Shown: piece by piece, positions 22,725-33,850 of the stretch
Position numbering within the stretch: the stretch's first letter is position 1
Layout of the letters: each line of letters begins with the position of its first letter
Source: Mastigamoeba balamuthi
Lineage: Eukaryota > Evosea > Mastigamoebida > Mastigamoebidae
Direction: 5' to 3'
Length of the DNA stretch: 64,000 bases
NCBI GenBank assembly: GCA_902651635.1
Contig: CACRSC010000010.1
Span: 1,283,794 to 1,347,793 of the forward strand
Translations under genes and position numbers: made by a program
Notes under the pieces: generated by a model
Database searches by the model: none
What the model was told of the DNA's origin: nothing
Seen by the model: only the letters and a program-made list of their open reading frames with translations

Positions 22725-22921
22725 AAGGTTCTGTTGGTAGACACATACATGACATCGTTAAGCACCGAATACAACGAAACAGAGTCGTTGTTGCGTTGAC
22801 TTCGTGTGACATGTGCCGTTAAAGGAGGATGCGGTTTTAGGAACGTGGTGTCTTGAGGTATCCGCAGGCAGAGAGTTCTAGGGAGCTGTATGTACAACGG
22901 CACTGTCGAGACAGAACGGAT

Positions 22922-25320
22922 CTAGTGTACAGGCTTGGCCTCGGCTGGCCAGCGGGACACAACCTCGAGCCCGTTGTTCACGAGCATCTCCTTGCACGCA
23001 TGCCTCTGGATCTTGCCGCTGCTTGTCTTGCATATTGTCCCCGCCTTGATCAGCACCACGGCCTTGGGCTGGACCTCGTGTTCCTCGTTTACTGCCTCAC
23101 AGATGGCAGCGATGGCCTTCTGCGCATCCTCTGGGCCCACTTCAGTTACCGCCTCCGCGACTATCACGAGCTGCTCTCCCGCGCTCGTGTCCACAGAGAA
23201 CGCTGCGCTGCATCCCGGCCTCGTCACTGGGCTCTTCTCCACCGTGAGTTCGATATCCTGTGGCAGAGGCTCGTCAGAGCAGCTCGCAGAATAGGATGTG
23301 GCGTCGTGCCTGGGGATAGTGGTTGTGTCCAGCGATGATGAACATGTCCTTCTGGCGTCCACAGATGTAGAGGTCTCCGTGATGCATGAACCCGAGGTCG
23401 CCAGTGCGCAGGTACACCCTCCCGTCGTCGACGGCCAGCTTCGCACGGAACGTGCTCTCGCTGACCTCTGGCTTCTTCCAGTATCCCGCTGCCACGCTGG
23501 GTCCGCTGACCCACACCTCGCCCACGGAGCCCTCTGGACAGACGGACATCGTGCTGCAGTCCACAATGCGAACAGGGTGGGAGTCCTGCTCCGGGTTCGA
23601 TCCGCACGACGCCAGCACCCTGGAATCAGGTCCATCGGTGGCCACGACAGCCTTCCCCGTGGCGATGCCCTCGATGCTGAATGACGTGTATACAGGCTCT
23701 GACTCTCGGCGGACTCCCGTCACGAAGAGAGTGGACTCAGCCAGGCCGTATACTGGCATCAGAGCGGTGCCCTTGAGTCCCCTCGAGGAGAACTTGCTCA
23801 GGAAAGCTCCCAGTGATGCCGGGCGCACGGGCTCTGCCCCAGTGAACAGTACCTCGAGACTGGAGAAGTCGAGGGACTTTGCCTGGGACTCGGGGACGCG
23901 CCTGCAGCATAGGTCAAAGGCGAAGTTCGGGCCTCCAGTTATTTGGATGCGCTTCTCGGTGATGGCCTTGAGCCAGCGCAGGGGCTTCTTGATGAACGAG
24001 ATGGGGCTCATGAGCCAGAGATGGGAGCCAGCGATGCACGTGGTCGAGACGAAGCCGATCAGGCCCATGTCGTGGTAGAGCGGCAGCCAACACAGCAGCC
24101 TCGACCCATCAGCTATTTCGAACCTCTGTGGATCGGATTTCGTTGGCGAAATGGCACTGAGGCACTCTCAGGAGAGAATGCAGCACTGATACCTTCATGA
24201 TGAGTTTGAGGTTGCTGACGAGAGAGCCGTGGGTTACCATGACGCCCTTTGGCGCTCCGGTCGACCCGCTGGTGTACTGGAGGAACGCGAGGGAGTCCTG
24301 GGTGAGCTGGGGCTCGGTCCAGGAACTCTCCATCGCGCGGTCGATGCAGTCGGTCGCCACGACCTTGAGGCGCGCCAGAAGAGGGAACGACGTCGCGAGC
24401 TGCTTCATCTGCTCGGCGATCTCGCTCGTCGTCATCACGGCGGCGCACTCGCAGTCCCGCAGTATGTGCTCGAACCTCTTCAGCGACCTGTGCAGCCTGA
24501 TACACCACAACTGGGTTAGTTGTGATTAGGCCTATTGGTGAAGACAGCGAGCACTAATGCGTGAGGGATCGACAGTCATTTTGCTACGTGTGCTCCTTTT
24601 TGTCCCTCATTCCCGCCGTGTAAATCGCAAGACCACTTTCACCACGGAAGCACGGAGATCCGTTAGTGCCGTATTTGCGTCTAGCAGTGCTCCGAGTGCG
24701 GAGAAATTGGCTCCAGAATCCCGAGCACACAAGAATGAGTGGAGGAACAGTGTGAATGGAGCACGCGATACGGAGCGCCGCGCTCAAGAGTTGTCCCGCG
24801 GCTTTTCTATCTTGGACCAGTTTTTCGCATTTTTCCGACGGCAAAAAAAGAAGCCACAGAGAGAAGCCTGCGAAAAATGCCACGTTTCCCAACGGTCTGC
24901 TGCCAGGCCCCAGGCGACAGACCCGCGGGCCCAACCCCCTCCTTCTCTCTTCGCCCGATGCTCCCCGTAACCGATGCGGTGCCGTGCTTTGAGTGCGAAT
25001 ACACGGTCGCACCTGGTGGGGTCTGGAGGGTACGTGGGGACCGCGACGACGCCCGAGACCAGGCACGCCCAGAACGCGACGACGAAGTCCAGGCCCTCGA
25101 AGGGGTACATCAGCACGACGTTGCGGCCGCTGACGCCGAGCTGCTGGAGCACAGAGCCGATGGCACGGGCGTGCGAGCGGAGAGAACCGAACGTCTCGGT
25201 GGCGGCCTCGGACTCGCCGTCCTCGAGCCACGTGTACAGCGGGCTGTCGGGGATCGTGCGGGCACGGTGCTCGAGCACGTCCAGCATCGTCGTGAGGGGC
25301 GCAGCGAGGCAGTCGGCCAT
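22922..25320 (-). CDS. Fatty acyl-AMP ligase (FAAL-type adenylating enzyme)
   Basis: Exons 25320-25013, 24496-24193, 24125-23310 and 23257-22922 give 1764 nt and 587 residues, the usual FAAL length. The N-terminus has NVVLMYPFEGLDFVVAFWAC and VAVPTYPPDPTR. The AMP-binding P-loop is YTSGSTGAPKGVMVTHGSL, followed by WLPLYHDMGLIG and VYGLAESTLFVTG. The GYWKKPEV and RTGDLGFMHHGDLYICGRQKD motifs and NHYPQDIELT follow, and the catalytic lysine loop KTSSGKIQR is near the end. Conserved NHYPQ-DIE is split by an intron whose donor is GC (CCCCAG then GCACGA). FAALs activate fatty acids as acyl-adenylates and pass them to acyl carrier proteins or PKS/NRPS systems rather than CoA. No carrier or PKS gene is next to it. 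No targeting sequence is evident. Confidence 0.9.
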
Positions 25321-26527
25321 TTTCGAATACTACGCCGGACAGTGAGTGCGGTTCTGGTGATATTACTGTGGGTGGCTTTTTTATTTTTGCCTCAGCACTC
25401 CTCTGAATAGAACCAAATATCTGTATGGAATAATTGGAGAAAAATCTAAACGCAATCAGTGCGTATTTCAAGATAAGGGCACCTGAAACCTCTTGGGGAT
25501 TGCTTGCGAGGGAGGGGAGCGACGAGGGCGAACCTGCAACGGACACGTCTGACGGTTGCGGTACTGACTTCCTTCGAGGGGCAAGTGGGGCACATTCGGA
25601 CACGGGCGGGCGTCTCTTCCGCTGCCGCCCAACTATAGAGGTACGCCACGCGTCCTGCCGCGAGCATTAGCCTCTCCAGTCGGCCCCACGCGGGAGATAC
25701 GAAATGTAGGGCCGCCCCGAATCGAAAAGTGACTTCTAACGGGTTTTGTTCAAAGTTCATATACGCACATCGGTCGCCAGGCGCCGCCTACGCCCGGTCT
25801 CGGCAGCGTTTTAGGTCTCTCCGCTACCCCACGTCCCGCCGGTGAGCGCTTGGACGACGTCTTTCGGGTGTCTCGTGACAGGCATTCGTTTGTTTTCCTC
25901 CCCTGCTGCAACAACCAAAACACACTGAACAAAACCAACACGAAGGCCCAGATTTACTCGGGTAGAACGAACGCCGATAGCAGCTCTCCGCTAAAGCAAA
26001 CCATCCAGTTCTTCCCCGTGAGGCAGTTCAACGGCCCACCCCTTCCAGCAACGGTAGCTGATCGTGGGCGTAGGGGCTGGCTGGCAAGACCATTTCACCG
26101 GCAGCAGGACCCCTCTTTGGGCGGGATGCGAAGACCGTTGTGGGGCTGCCCCACCCAGCAGCACCCATTGGGACCTGTCGGTTGCTCCTTGTGTTTCTTC
26201 AGCACCTGAATTGCCGCAGTGAACGAATGCACACACGTGTAATGCTGCAGAAGGTGCAGGAAAACCAGGCCCTGCGCGGCAATCGCTCGCCCCCGCCCTC
26301 GGGAGCGCCGCGGGAGTTCTCAACACATATGCCAACACGCGATCTCTGTTATGTCCTGCTTCCCCAGCGAGCGAATACCACTGGCGCCCGCGGGAAATGC
26401 ACGCCCAGGAAAAGCCGGTAAGGAAAAAAAAAACCAACGCCCGCCGTCAGCGCGTCATGGCGGGCCCGCAGCGGGCCGAGAGCGCGCGGGGCAGCCGCGC
26501 GGCAGCGGGGCGAGCGGTCGTAGAGCG
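25321..26527. other. Intergenic region
   Basis: About 1.2 kb between the FAAL start and the stop of the GATA-finger gene. It contains AT-richer stretches near 25370-25450 and 25900-25950, and GGGAGATACGAAAT at about 25688. Open frames on both strands have mixed composition and no domain. The FAAL promoter should lie at the left end. Confidence 0.5.
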
Positions 26528-27242
26528 CTACTTGGAAGGTTTGGCGACGAGGACCTCCTCAAAGGGGACGAGCTCCCTGGTGGCGAGCACACAGAGGCGC
26601 TGGCGGCCCTGGTACTCGCCGACGGCCACGACGGCGTTCGCCAGCCACCCGCCGGCGGCCTCCCTCTGCTCGCGGGGCAGCAGCGCCACGAAGCCCTGGA
26701 ACGAGGGGTCGTGCCACTTGGGGAACGGCCCCGGGTCCTCGGCGACGCCGCCGACCTCGGCCATGAGGTCTGAGCGCAGGCTCGGGTCCGGCGCCGTGGG
26801 GGCAGCGCGAGTGGTGTCGCCGCTGTACCACGCGAGGAACGCTCCGGGGCTCGAGGGGACGATGGCGTAGAGGCCCAGGCGCTTGCCAGGCACGCTCGAG
26901 GGCAGCACGGCGACGACCGGGCGCGGGTTGAGGGCGAGGACGACGCGGACCTGACGGTAGCAGTTGGAGCAGGCACGCGACTTGGCTGCGAGGCCTGGCA
27001 AGCGGAACCACCCCGACGAGTCGTTGGCGTGGCAGATGGCGCAGACCAGGTGCCTCCTCTTGCGTGCCACCACGCGTGTGCGCTTCTTCCTCCGTGCGCC
27101 CTCGCGTACAGTCGGCGACTGGGCGTTGTTGAGGGGGTGTGGGCCCCCAAAGAGCCCTGTCAGCGCGGCGGAAGCGGAACGGCAGCGAACACGACTGGGG
27201 CGGCGCCGGGGGACGCGCCTTGTGGATGTCCGACGAGGGCAT
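26528..27242 (-). CDS. GATA-like zinc-finger protein with SET-like C-terminal domain
   Basis: The best model has exons 27242-27191 and 27156-26528 (226 residues) with a 34-nt intron starting GTTCGC and ending CTGACAG. Without it, the frame has no ATG. The protein has a basic stretch (RRKKRTRVVARKRRH). A zinc finger CAICHANDSSGWFR ... CSNCYRQVR follows, spaced C-x2-C-x20-C-x2-C with a Trp, like GATA fingers. The rest (KRLGLYAIVPSSPGAFLAWY, then a C-terminal LCVLATRELVPFEEVLVAK) resembles the start and end of SET domains (GxGLxAxxxIxxGxxLxxY ... ARxIxxGEEL). The central NHSC motif of active SET methyltransferases is not visible; the corresponding position reads GGWLANAVVAVG. I infer a chromatin or DNA-binding protein. 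The SET match is tentative. Confidence 0.6.
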
Positions 27243-27724
27243 CGAATGTATGGGAGCGGCTCGCGCGGGAAAAGCGGGCGGGGAAGGTGGTTTTGCTTGG
27301 AGAGGGGTTTTCTTCTTTGTTGTGGTGCTGACACAGGGGCTTAAGAGAAAATATTCCTCAAGCACCAAAGGTGACCATACAAGATTCTCTGGGAGATCTC
27401 GCCCGACGGCATGACATCACCACGCCCATTGCGAACTCTGGAGGGCGCAGCGGTCGCGCCCGAGGGGTTCCCCGGGCACTAAGCGAAAAGGTTGATGTAG
27501 CAGCAAGGGGGCTTTTTTAGAATCAAGTCGCGATTCGAAAGAGGCGCACAGAACCTCTTCTGGGGAAGAGTCGTGCATCGCCATGGCATTGCGCAGGCGA
27601 GTCGACGGACTTGGAAACAGAACCCAAGTGTTGGCGAGATACCTGTATCTTTCTGTGTCTGTCACAAGAAAAATCTCCGCAATATCTCCAAGGATCGTTG
27701 TTTTCAAGCGGCGCGCGTTCAAAT
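27243..27724. promoter_or_regulatory. Divergent promoter region of the GATA-finger and PHD genes
   Basis: The two genes start on opposite strands 482 bp apart. The right-hand part, 27620-27727, is AT-richer (AAATATGG at the PHD start) and holds CGAGATACCTGTATC near 27638. Both products look like chromatin proteins, so co-regulation is possible. Confidence 0.4.
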
Positions 27725-30434
27725 ATGGTTCGTTTTCCTTCCCCCGCCGCAGCGCCCACCTGACAGCGCCGGCCGCCTCCCGCCCCTCGCAGACGACCGT
27801 GGACCTGCAGCTGCTCTCGCACCTCGTGTCGCACGACGACAAGTGCTCCGACAGCTCAACACGTCATCTGACGTCAGCGCGCACACTCACGCACTCCCCC
27901 CCGCCCCGCCGCACACGCGCAGCCCCGAACTCCAGAAGCGCATGGCGGACCTCCAGTCGCAGTACCGCCACCACCTCAACGTCCTGGTGCGGCGCACCGC
28001 AACACGGGGACGGCAGATATTTTCCCCCTGCTGATTCGAAGATATTTCCGGGGCACAGAGGGGAAAGGACGACCACTCGCCGCAGGCGGGGCAGCAGAGC
28101 GCGGCGGCGGCGCCGGCGCTGGGGGGCAAGAAGAGGGCCAAGCGCAGGCGGGAGAAGGAGGGGTGCACCGCCGAGCTCGCAGGTGCCGCCCAATCACGAC
28201 GCCACACGTCGCATCATCACACCACGCGTGCAGTGTCGCTCTGCGCGCTGCTCGAGGAGCACGGCGGCCTCGCGCACGCCGACACCCTCTGCGAGTGCAT
28301 CGCGCAGGTCCGATTTTTCGCCCTGATTTCCAGATTTCCCTATCTCCGGAATTTTCCCTGCGGGGGACGGGGAATTGACGCGACCCTCTCGGATGTCCGA
28401 CAGAATGCGGGCAAGGCGGTGTCGCCGGAGCTCAAGGCGGCGGTCCTGATGACGCTGAGCACGGGGCGTGAGACGTTCAGTCGCCTGGTACGGCCTTTGG
28501 TTTTTGTTGTTCTCCCGGGTCCGCGGTTCGATTCCCGGGTGGTCACTGTTTCTTCTCTCGCCCCCCGCTGGCAGAACGCGCCGCTGGACACGCAGGACAT
28601 CTTTGTGCTGTGCAAGTACTCGCCAGCGTACTGCGCGGCGGACGTGCAGGGCCAGGACCTCGAGCCCTTGCTGCCAGCGCCGCGCATGGCGGGGCAGACG
28701 CAGTGCGAGGCCGACGCGCGCTGGGAGTCGCTCCCGGGCGCCATCGTCTGCGCCATCGATGAGATGGAGGGCCTCGCCCACGTCGACGACATCTGCGACT
28801 TTGTCCTCGAGGTCCGCGGTTCAATTCCCGCCGGCCTCCCGAATCCCGGTTTACCAAACACTAACCACTTGCTGGAATCGAACCCACGCACCCCGTTCCT
28901 TCCCCGTGCAGAACTGGAGCAAGCCGACGGCCGAGCTGCCCGACGAGACGCTGCGCGCGCTCGTGGAGGTGACGCTGCGCACGAACAGCATGTTTGTGGA
29001 GAGCCCCGGCAGCCCCATGTTCTGGCGCGTCGACCCCGCGCACTGGTCGCTGCACGTCAGCCGCGCCGCGCACCTCCGCAACCTCGCCGAGCGCCGCGCG
29101 CGCCCCGCGGCCGCGGCCTCTGCGGACTCCACCTCGCCGCCGTCGGCCGGCGCCCCGCAGGACACGCGCAGGAGCAAGCGCCTCGTGGGGGCCGCGGACA
29201 GGAACGGCAAGTCCAAGAAGGTCCCGGGTTCGAAGCCCGGCGCAGGCGAAAAGGACGGCGGCAACGGCGGCGGCAAGGGGGCGAGCGTGCGGCAGCTGCT
29301 GGCTGTGGCGTGCGCCCAGTGCACCTCGACGATACCCTCGCGGGGCCCGTTTGCGCGGTGGAAGAAGGGGAGCAAGGGCGAGGCGCTGTGCATGTCCTGC
29401 GCCGCGCGGCTGGTGAAGAAGCACGCGTGCCCCGTGTGCGGCAAGATGTACAACCAGGGCGACGCCGACGACGACGACTCGGCGTGGATCCAGTGCGACG
29501 ACTGCAAGCGCTGGGTCATGACCAGCTGCGACGACGAGATCGAGGACCTCTCGCTCTACGACGACAGCAACCCCAACCACCTGCACTACTCGTGCCCCAT
29601 CTGCCGCCAGGTGCGCTGCTCCCCCGCAACGCTGCACGCCCTCTCTGGGGCTCTTCCGGTCCGAAAACGGAGTCATCCCCTCTTTTCTCTCGCGATCGCG
29701 ATGCTGCGGCTCAAGCCGTGTCTGCGTGTCTGGCCGTGCCCCCTGCGACGCGTGCGACGCGTGCGTGGCGAGCATCAAGGCCGTGCTTGGTTGGGCAGAG
29801 ATGGTTCTGACGTTGCAGAGACCTTTGTGAGCGTTTATCGCTTCTATCTCTGTGGAACGTCGGACTGCAACGCTGGACCATACAGCTTGTGTTGTGAATT
29901 TGAGGGGGCCCTTTCAAGTTCTGAGTGATCTGGTGGGAAGGCTCTGCTCTAGAAACAGCGGCTGACTTTTTTTGTCTGCTGTGCGTTTGCCAGGAGCGCG
30001 CGGACCCCGGGTCGACGGCAGCGTCTGCTGCAGCCACGGGAGGCATTGGCGCCGGGGGCAGCGCCGCAGCAGCTGCCGCCGCGACGGCGGACAGCGACGA
30101 GCCCGCGAGGAAGAAGCAGCACCGCGAGGAGGAGGCGATACCCGACGCCGAAACGGCCCTCGCCGCGCTCAGCGAGCGCATGGACTCGGTCGTCGACGAG
30201 CTCGTGCGCGACGGCGCCGACGCCGAGGACATGCGCGCGCACAAGGCCAACCTGATGAAACGCTGCGAGGGCACGATACGCAGGTCGCAGCGCGAGTACG
30301 AGCGCAACGTCGAGAGGGTCAAGCGCGAGGTCAGGAAGGAGAGGGCCGAGCTCGAGGACGACGTCGTGCGCCATCTGCGCGATCACGCCAGCAAACAGCA
30401 GTCGGGCACCGCGCCCTCGCTCTTCCGCCTATGA
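27725..30434 (+). CDS. PHD-finger protein with repeated winged-helix-like segments
   Basis: Nine exons: 27725-27727, 27793-27842, 27923-27986, 28059-28182, 28234-28307, 28404-28487, 28575-28811, 28912-29610 and 29994-30434, totalling 1776 nt and 591 residues, all in phase. The first exon is only the ATG, which makes the very start the weakest point. A basic segment (KKRAKRRREKEG) follows the N-terminal helices. Two similar units begin GGLAHADTLCECI and GGLAHVDDICDFVLE, each with a following helix and a W or Y-containing wing; they look like winged helices. The second is followed by an atypical PHD finger, CPVCGKMYNQG, then IQCDDCKRWVMTSC, then YSCPICR. The C-terminus is a long charged coiled coil (RRSQREYERNVERVKREVRK). 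Winged helix plus PHD occurs in KAT6/ASH2L-type chromatin proteins, so a histone-mark reader role is inferred. Confidence 0.75.
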
Positions 30435-30737
30435 GAGCGGCAACGCGCGCGTACACCAGTCCGCCACGGCCCTCCTGTATTGCCCTCGTCTCTCAATCTT
30501 CTCTTAATTGCAACTCGCTCTCAGTCATTTTCTGTCCACTCGGCGGAAGCACAACTCCCCCAGCACTGAGTAGTCGGACAAGTTGAGCCCAACAAACACA
30601 ACCAGAGCTTCCTGCGGGTTTCGTTTCATATTTTAACAACAATTTTTCTTATTTTTTGTTGATTTCTTAATGGGTTCAGAGTGCCCCGAAAAACTCGCCC
30701 CCGAAAAAGCGCCCCACTTTGTATCCAGAAAATCTAT
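30435..30737. other. 3' flank; start of the AT-rich block
   Basis: Between the PHD-gene stop and the transposon remnant, base composition drops sharply, with ATTTTAACAACAATTTTTCTT near 30630-30650. No gene is visible. Confidence 0.5.
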
Positions 30738-31850
30738 TCAGTTTATGGTGTGTAGACCCGCTCCGGCCTTCACTGCTGCAACGAGTGGTGGGATTGGTGT
30801 GTGCATAGGTGCTGTGGGTGCTGCTGCTGGTTGTGGCCGTTGTGGGGAATCTGGGGGTGCCTGGTGCTGCAGGGCACTGATGATGTCTGCAGATGTCAAA
30901 ACACGATCATTGCGCATCCCTGTCTGTGAATGGCAGGAACAACATGGAACGTCTCTCTGAGAAACGTAGTCGCAGCCATCCAGCACAACCACAGGCTGTG
31001 GAGGCCACAGTCCAGCAACAGCAAACCCAGAACACACAGTATCATGGAATAGGGCCATGTAGAGGGCCTTCTCACATGAACTCAGAACTCTTTTCCTTTT
31101 CTCATTAGCTGTCTCGGCACTCAGAAGTGACAGGTTGCTGGTAAGGTAATGCTTAAACCCAAAAACACAGTAAGGTCAAGGGACTGCGAAATATGTGTTG
31201 TATGTGAGGAAAATGTCAATACAGTAATATTGTATCTAAGCAGCTCCTCTTATAGCTCGGGATTAGCATGAAATAAGTGACTGTTAACTAGAAGCATCAT
31301 GGAAGCATGGGGTTTTCCATGGATCTTGCACTGGTGTGGAACTTCAGGGATAAAGAGTCTCCACAGAAGTAACCACCTTTTACTTCTTAGTACCTGGTGC
31401 CACAAATGACTCATCGAGAGTGAACAGCTGTCATGCCTCCAGATTGAGATCCAGAAGTAGTTTTACATACTCAGAAAAACCACAGAGCCAGTTCATTTCG
31501 AGAAACTCTTCGCTCCTATTCAATTGTCTCATAATATAATATAAAGAAACTCAATTGAAAGAAAAATGAAATAATTTGAAAATCGGAATTCGTACATTTT
31601 CATTCAGTCTAAGCATCCAAAGATGATTTTGTTCACTGTTTATAAGAATATGAACAGCCCAATCAGAGGACAGAATGCGAATTTCTCTGGTTGGATCATC
31701 CTTAAGTCTCTCTTTCAGAATGTGTGAGGTACCTCTTCAATGATATCCCCTATCTCCCTCTCTGATAAGCAGAAGTCCTTCAGCCACTCTATCAACTTCG
31801 TTTCCTCATCTGCTTTGAGGTATGGGGCCTTTCCCAGTGATGTGGTTCTT
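30738..31850 (-). mobile_element. Decayed pogo/CENP-B-like DNA transposon (transposase remnant)
   Basis: On the minus strand three blocks occur in transposase order but in different frames with stops between them. First, near 31840-31740, GKAPYLKADEETKLIEWLKD then FCLSEREIGDIIEEV matches the second HTH (CENP-B type, PYL-x-EEE-x-LVEWL) of pogo-family transposases. Next, near 31440-31400, LDLNLEA ... QLFTLDES resembles the first catalytic Asp block (IFNxDETG). Then, near 31000-30970, PQPVVVLDGCDYVSQ resembles the second Asp block (LLLDGHSSH). The copy has several in-frame stops and frame changes and cannot make a full transposase. Terminal inverted repeats could not be fixed. The low GC fits a mobile origin. 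The HTH match is the strongest evidence; the others are supportive. Confidence 0.5.
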
Positions 31851-31947
31851 GCTCAGTTTTGACAACTTCGAGAGTCAATTTGTATGACCTCCATCCAGTC
31901 CACTTCTGCTGCTTCACAGGTGCAGTGGAGACTGTATCNCATTTTGC

Positions 31948-33586
31948 GAAGTCTTTTGAATTGGCCTTCAGCCAATTCAATCGACTTTGCAAAATGGCAT
32001 TCATACAGCTTTCAATTTTCTTTTCTTATGATTTCTTTTTTATTTGAACAGTTTAATTTTGGGAATTTAATTTTTGAATTTAATTTGAATAAGATTTTAA
32101 TTTCGGTCATATTCATTTATATAGTTCTCAAAGCGTAATTTATTATTTCAATTTTTCTTATTACACTTTTAAACTTTCTATTTTGTCTTTTTATCTTTAT
32201 AGTTTTATTAATTATGTTATATCAAATGAAGCAATCGACCATGAACGTTTATCAGAATCCATGTTAATAGTATATTTACTTTTACGTATGGATTTCCAAT
32301 TGAAGTTCTATGTTTCTTATCAGTCTCTTTATTTTCCCAATACTGTATTTTCGGCTTCAGTTCTGAAAAGACTTTTTCTGGCTGTTGTGCTTCATAAGAC
32401 ATCTTATTTTGCTCATTAAGTGTAGTTTTCTTCTGTTCTGTTTTATACCTGAATTTTCAATTATTAAAAAACAGGACTCTGATTGAAGAAGCTAGACTGA
32501 GTGTCTAATAACTGGAGGAAAGAGCTCACGCAGGCTGCTAAGTATAAAGCTGTTTCCCTCTAACAGAAATTAGCTGTGGGCTCTCAGAAATCTGTTTGTT
32601 CTTCCATGTATGTCCTTTGTCCCCAGCTGGTAGACTATTTCGTCTGTTGCTTGTGCAGGCAGATCACACAAGAAGAATTGATCCAGCATGCCATACAGCA
32701 CACTCATTGGTGCTTCTTTTGTCTGATCATGGACTCCAGCCTCTGCTACTTCCACCTTCAATCCCTTATGACGCTAGAGTAACCCTCTTCACTGCACAGC
32801 CCATCCATGCATGACAGTTGCTCTTTTTGTTTTCTACCCTTTCCCCCAGGCCTCGCAGTCATCGACAGGACATGTGTGTGTTCCTCACCAATATCTGGTC
32901 CACTGAGGCACAGGTATCAGGCCACGAGGTGCTCACACTCTGCAGCCAGCTCGCACTGATGGCAGGGTTGAACAACTCCCTGAACCACCTCACAGAGTGC
33001 ATCACGTTCATCCTCAGCGCGCTCGTGCAAGTAGCTCAGATTTCATGGAAGGGGACTTTGATCTTTGCAGGAATCAGCTGCTCGAAACGTTCACCTCTGT
33101 GATACCCACAGAGGCTGCAGCTGTGACAGTGGAGTTCAGAGAGCTCTGACTGCCATTGGGACCTGCTTGCACGGCCTTGTGCAGACGTCAAGGCAGCTGC
33201 TGGACTGAGCGGCTGTGAGGGCAATGTGCCCAGCCTCCGAGATCACCATGGACGTGTCTGTTCAAGCTATCAGCATGATTGCCATGCTGCTCAACTCCGT
33301 CCTCAGCATGATTCCTGCCTTCCAAGCCGGTACTCTTCCTGCTGCTGCAGGTTCAGGTTGCTCCAACCGAGAACCTCGGGCAGCAGGTGGTCATGCAGGA
33401 TTTATTTGATCCAGCGTCGCAACCCTCTCTCATCCCTTGAGCTCAGTCAGACAGATTGAAACACAACAAAGTGGTGGAAATGCGCGGGTCAACTACGAAG
33501 TTGGAGTCGGTCCAGCCCACGGCAAGTACCCGAAGAAGCCAAACTTGGCCAGCTGGGTGACCAGGAGTCCGTGGTCCGTGCACGCC
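31948..33586 (+). repeat. Direct repeat, copy A (about 1.64 kb)
   Basis: The segment starts GAAGTCTTTTGAATTGGCC and ends at GGTCCGTGCACGCC. It recurs almost unchanged at 33846-35464, in the same orientation, with scattered substitutions and small indels. Its first 500 bp are extremely AT-rich, the middle is of moderate GC, and the last 100 bp match a GH5-like coding sequence. A single N lies just before each copy (31939 and 33845). An imperfect hairpin (TTGAATTGGC ... GCCAATTCAA) opens both copies. Confidence 0.9.
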
Positions 33587-33850
33587 GGATCATGGCAAGG
33601 ATGCCGTTGAACAGGGCCTTGGCCTCGGCGATCCTGAACTTGGAGCAGCCGCTGCACGGGTCGCCTCCGTCGGCGCCGTCGAAGATCCACTCGGACTCGT
33701 TGCAGAGGTCCCAGCCGATGATGCTGGAGTGCCCTTCAGCCTCTCGACTATCGGGGCGATGGCGTTGTCGATCCACGACTGGAGGTCTGCGCGTCTGTGA
33801 AGTGCTGGCGCGAGCCCTTGCCCCAGTCGAAGCTCATCAGCGACNGAAGT
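33489..33850 (-). pseudogene. Fragment of a GH5-type glycoside hydrolase
   Basis: On the minus strand this GC-rich piece reads LMSFDWGKGSRQHF, WIDNAIAPIVERLKG, then HSSIIGWDLCNESEW, then FRIAEAKALFNGILAMIR. The WDLCNExEW block carries the acid/base Glu of clan GH-A (GH5 mannanase/cellulase-like) enzymes. The frame changes within the piece, and both ends join unrelated DNA. It is therefore a broken copy, or low-quality sequence at a contig edge, since an N lies at 33845. Confidence 0.6.

Noticed and set aside
25991-26437. Minus-strand open frame upstream of FAAL
   Set aside because: No homology or splice context; local composition is mixed, and part of it may be regulatory DNA.
28510-28900. 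tRNA T-arm-like words (GGTTCGATTCCCGGG, GGTTCAATTCCCGCC, GAATCGAACCCACGC) in introns of the PHD gene
   Set aside because: No matching D-arm, anticodon stem or acceptor stem at the right distance, so no tRNA gene; at most decayed tRNA-like fragments.
29221-29256. Perfect T-stem-loop-like sequence CCGGGTTCGAAGCCCGG
   Set aside because: It lies inside a coding exon that stays in frame, and no tRNA body surrounds it.
32217-32402. Small minus-strand frame in the AT-rich repeat (KVFSELKPKIQYWENKETDK)
   Set aside because: Kept in both copies but unrecognised and surrounded by stops; not enough to call a gene.
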